A DNA stretch of 63,804 nucleotides from AC-32 sp036265535 (GTDB taxonomy: Bacteria; Actinomycetota; Thermoleophilia; Gaiellales; Gaiellaceae). Position numbers and translations under genes: made by a program. Shown one piece after another: positions 62,255 through 63,804 of the stretch. Location: positions 1-63,804 of the forward strand of contig DATAOV010000005.1 in assembly GCA_036265535.1 (NCBI GenBank). The letters run 5' to 3'. The notes under the pieces are model-generated. The model was not told the origin of the DNA. It worked only from the letters and a program-made list of their open reading frames with translations, and did not search any database. How positions within the stretch are numbered: the stretch's first letter is position 1; the number at the start of each line of letters is the position of its first letter.

Positions 62255-63804
62255 CTACCCGCCGGAGGTGACCGCTACGACGCCCGCCTCGCTCAGCGCC
62301 GCCTGCGCGGCCGCCAGCCGGGCGAGGGGCACCCGATAGGGCGAGCAGCTGACGTAGTCGAGCCCGAGGCCGTGGCAGAACGCGACCGACTCGGGCTCGC
62401 CCCCGTGCTCGCCGCAGATGCCGAGCTTCAGGTCGCCCTTGACACCGCGTCCGCGTTCAACCCCGATGCGCATCAGGTCTCCCACTCCGTTCTGGTCGAG
62501 CGTCTCGAACGGATTGCGCTCGAGCACCCCGTCTTCGAGGTAGCGCGTCAGGAACTTGCCCTCCGCGTCGTCGCGCGAGAGGCCGAGCGTCGTCTGGGTG
62601 AGGTCGTTCGTGCCGAACGAGAAGAAGTCCGCGTAGACGGCGATCTCGTCCGCCCGGATGCACGCGCGCGGAAGCTCGATCATCGTGCCGACGAGGTACT
62701 CGACCGTCTCGCTCTCCTCGTTCGCGGTCGCGACGGTGATCGCGCGCAGACGGTGCAGCTCTTCTGCGAAGCCGACGAGCGGGTGCATGATCTCGACGAG
62801 CGGCGCGGCCCCCGTGCGCTCTTCGACCGCCAGCGCGGCGCGGACGATCGCCCGCACCTGCATCTCGTAGATCTCGGGCCAGAGCAGCCCGAGCCGACAG
62901 CCGCGCGTACCGAGCATCGGGTTCGTCTCCCGCAGCGCCTTGATCCGCTCCCGCATGCGCTCGTCCTTTGCCTCCTCGAGCGGCGGCAGGAACTCGTGCA
63001 ACGGCGGGTCGAGCAGCCGGATCGTCACCGGGAGGCCCGCCATCGCCTCGAAGATGCCCTCGAAGTCGGCCTGCTGGTGCGGGAGCAGCTTCTCGAGCGC
63101 GGAGCGCCGCTCGTCCTCGTTCGAGGCCATGATCATCTCCCGCACGAGGGGCAGGCGGTCCTCCGCCATGAACATGTGCTCGGTGCGGCAGAGGCCGATC
63201 CCCTCGGCGCCGAACTCGCGCGCCTTGGCGGCGTCGTCCGGGGTATCGGCGTTCGCGCGCACCTTCAGCCGGCGGAGCTCGTCGGCCCAGCCGAGGATCG
63301 TCTCGAAGTCCTCGTTGATCTGGGGCGGGACGAGCGAAACCTCCCCGATGATCACCTGGCCCGTGCCGCCGTCGATCGTCAGGGCATCCCCTTCGGCCAG
63401 CGGGTGGCCGCCGATGCTCAGCGTTCGGGCCTCGAGGTCGATCGTCAGGCCCTCGCAGCCGGCGACGCACGGCTTTCCCATCCCGCGGGCGACGACGGCC
63501 GCATGGGAGGTCATGCCGCCGTGGGCGGTCAGGATCCCGCTCGCCTGGATCAGGCCATGGATGTCGTCGGGCGTCGTCTCCCAGCGGACGAGGATCACGC
63601 TCTCGCCGGCGAGCCCTCGCTCCTCGGCGAGGTCGGCGTCGAGGACAATGCTGCCGCAAGCCGCCCCGGGCGAGGCGTTGAGGCCCTTGGCAGCGACCTC
63701 GAAATCGGCGGTCGGGTCGATCATCGGATGCAGAAGCTGGTCGAGTTGTGCGGGGTCGATGCGCGCGACGGCGTCGTCGCGTTCGATCAGCCCCTCGGAG
63801 GTCA
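62255..63804 (-). CDS. ppdK: Pyruvate phosphate dikinase, C-terminal part (cut by window edge)
   Basis: About 515 codons are visible; the ATP-grasp N-terminus lies beyond base 63804. The swivelling phosphohistidine domain has GGMTSHAAVVARGMGKPCV (phosphorylated His). The PEP/pyruvate TIM barrel has GIGLCRTEHMFM, NPMLGTRGCRLG, FSFGTNDLTQTTLG and CGEHGGEP (catalytic Cys). It interconverts pyruvate + ATP + Pi and PEP + AMP + PPi. A methionine at 63724 is internal, not the start. Confidence 0.95.
   Translation of the reverse strand, partial: TSEGLIERDDAVARIDPAQLDQLLHPMIDPTADFEVAAKGLNASPGAACGSIVLDADLAEERGLAGESVILVRWETTPDDIHGLIQASGILTAHGGMTSHAAVVARGMGKPCVAGCEGLTIDLEARTLSIGGHPLAEGDALTIDGGTGQVIIGEVSLVPPQINEDFETILGWADELRRLKVRANADTPDDAAKAREFGAEGIGLCRTEHMFMAEDRLPLVREMIMASNEDERRSALEKLLPHQQADFEGIFEAMAGLPVTIRLLDPPLHEFLPPLEEAKDERMRERIKALRETNPMLGTRGCRLGLLWPEIYEMQVRAIVRAALAVEERTGAAPLVEIMHPLVGFAEELHRLRAITVATANEESETVEYLVGTMIELPRACIRADEIAVYADFFSFGTNDLTQTTLGLSRDDAEGKFLTRYLEDGVLERNPFETLDQNGVGDLMRIGVERGRGVKGDLKLGICGEHGGEPESVAFCHGLGLDYVSCSPYRVPLARLAAAQAALSEAGVVAVTSGG

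Noticed and set aside
1..63804. CRISPR arrays, rRNA genes and canonical insertion sequences
   Set aside because: No regularly spaced repeats, no 16S/23S/5S conserved segments and no transposase motifs were seen on either strand.

Overview
The window is high-GC bacterial chromosome. Its gene set is that of an actinobacterium, most likely a deep-branching one such as Thermoleophilia/Gaiellales (inferred from gene content, no search was run). Supporting markers are a garA-ftsR pair downstream of pgsA, sepF and divIVA near lspA-rluD, an RsiG-type protein, an imuB-dnaE2 mutagenesis pair and a MurA with Asp in place of the catalytic Cys. Many genes appear leaderless: a TAnnnT -10 element lies exactly 6-7 nt before the start codon. 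Most operons use ATGA, GTGA or TAGTG stop/start overlaps.

Layout. 1-5450: accessory region with a START-like protein, a TolB-like propeller gene between two copies of a 50-bp repeat, a small membrane protein resembling a phage sheath N-terminus, a carboxymuconolactone-decarboxylase-like gene, and a remnant integrative element (four overlapping genes ending in a Prim-Pol/tyrosine-recombinase fusion with a frameshift). 5450-15250: core genes: small membrane proteins, apt, ftsR, garA, an RsiG-like gene, a nucleotidyltransferase/phosphomannomutase fusion, pgsA, hutF-like, a secreted protein and a beta-carbonic anhydrase. 15250-17090: a gene desert holding two dispersed repeats. 17090-19250: three small genes. 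19430-27228: an island between two identical 44-bp copies of the 3' half of tRNA-Pro(GGG). It carries a metzincin-like secreted protein, two hypothetical genes, a cyclase/ATPase/TPR regulator, remnants of a DNA ligase and a cupin gene, a striking Cys-rich peptide gene and a PAP2 phosphatase, but no integrase.

27300-37430: a long minus-strand housekeeping array, rpsB-tsf-pyrH-frr-uppS-cdsA-dxr-rseP-ispG-proS-XRE regulator, joining translation, pyrimidine, phospholipid, isoprenoid and undecaprenyl synthesis. It is followed by tRNA-Pro, whose cognate synthetase is ProS. 37430-48090: a diguanylate cyclase, then the division-linked cluster murA - hisB-like - ridA - DHH/CBS/nucleotidyltransferase fusion - pgeF - yggS - sepF - yggT - divIVA - yggU - dksA-like - lspA - rluD (minus strand). 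48118-53337: HD phosphohydrolase, class V aminotransferase, EEP phosphatase, small acidic protein, membrane protein and GH15 glucosidase. 53362-59080: the error-prone repair cassette dnaE2 / DUF6504-like / imuB with two tandem LexA-type boxes, interrupted by a bicupin gene on the other strand. 59098-63804: secreted proteins, comB, a rhomboid protease, an RTX-repeat protein, a lipoprotein and a pyruvate phosphate dikinase cut by the window edge.

The most unusual signals are the tRNA-Pro-bounded island and its Cys-rich peptide, the Prim-Pol-recombinase fusion, a HisB-fold protein lacking its metal ligands inside the murA operon, four short divergent intergenic regions built around a symmetric TAnnnTA (-10) element, and two families of dispersed intergenic repeats.
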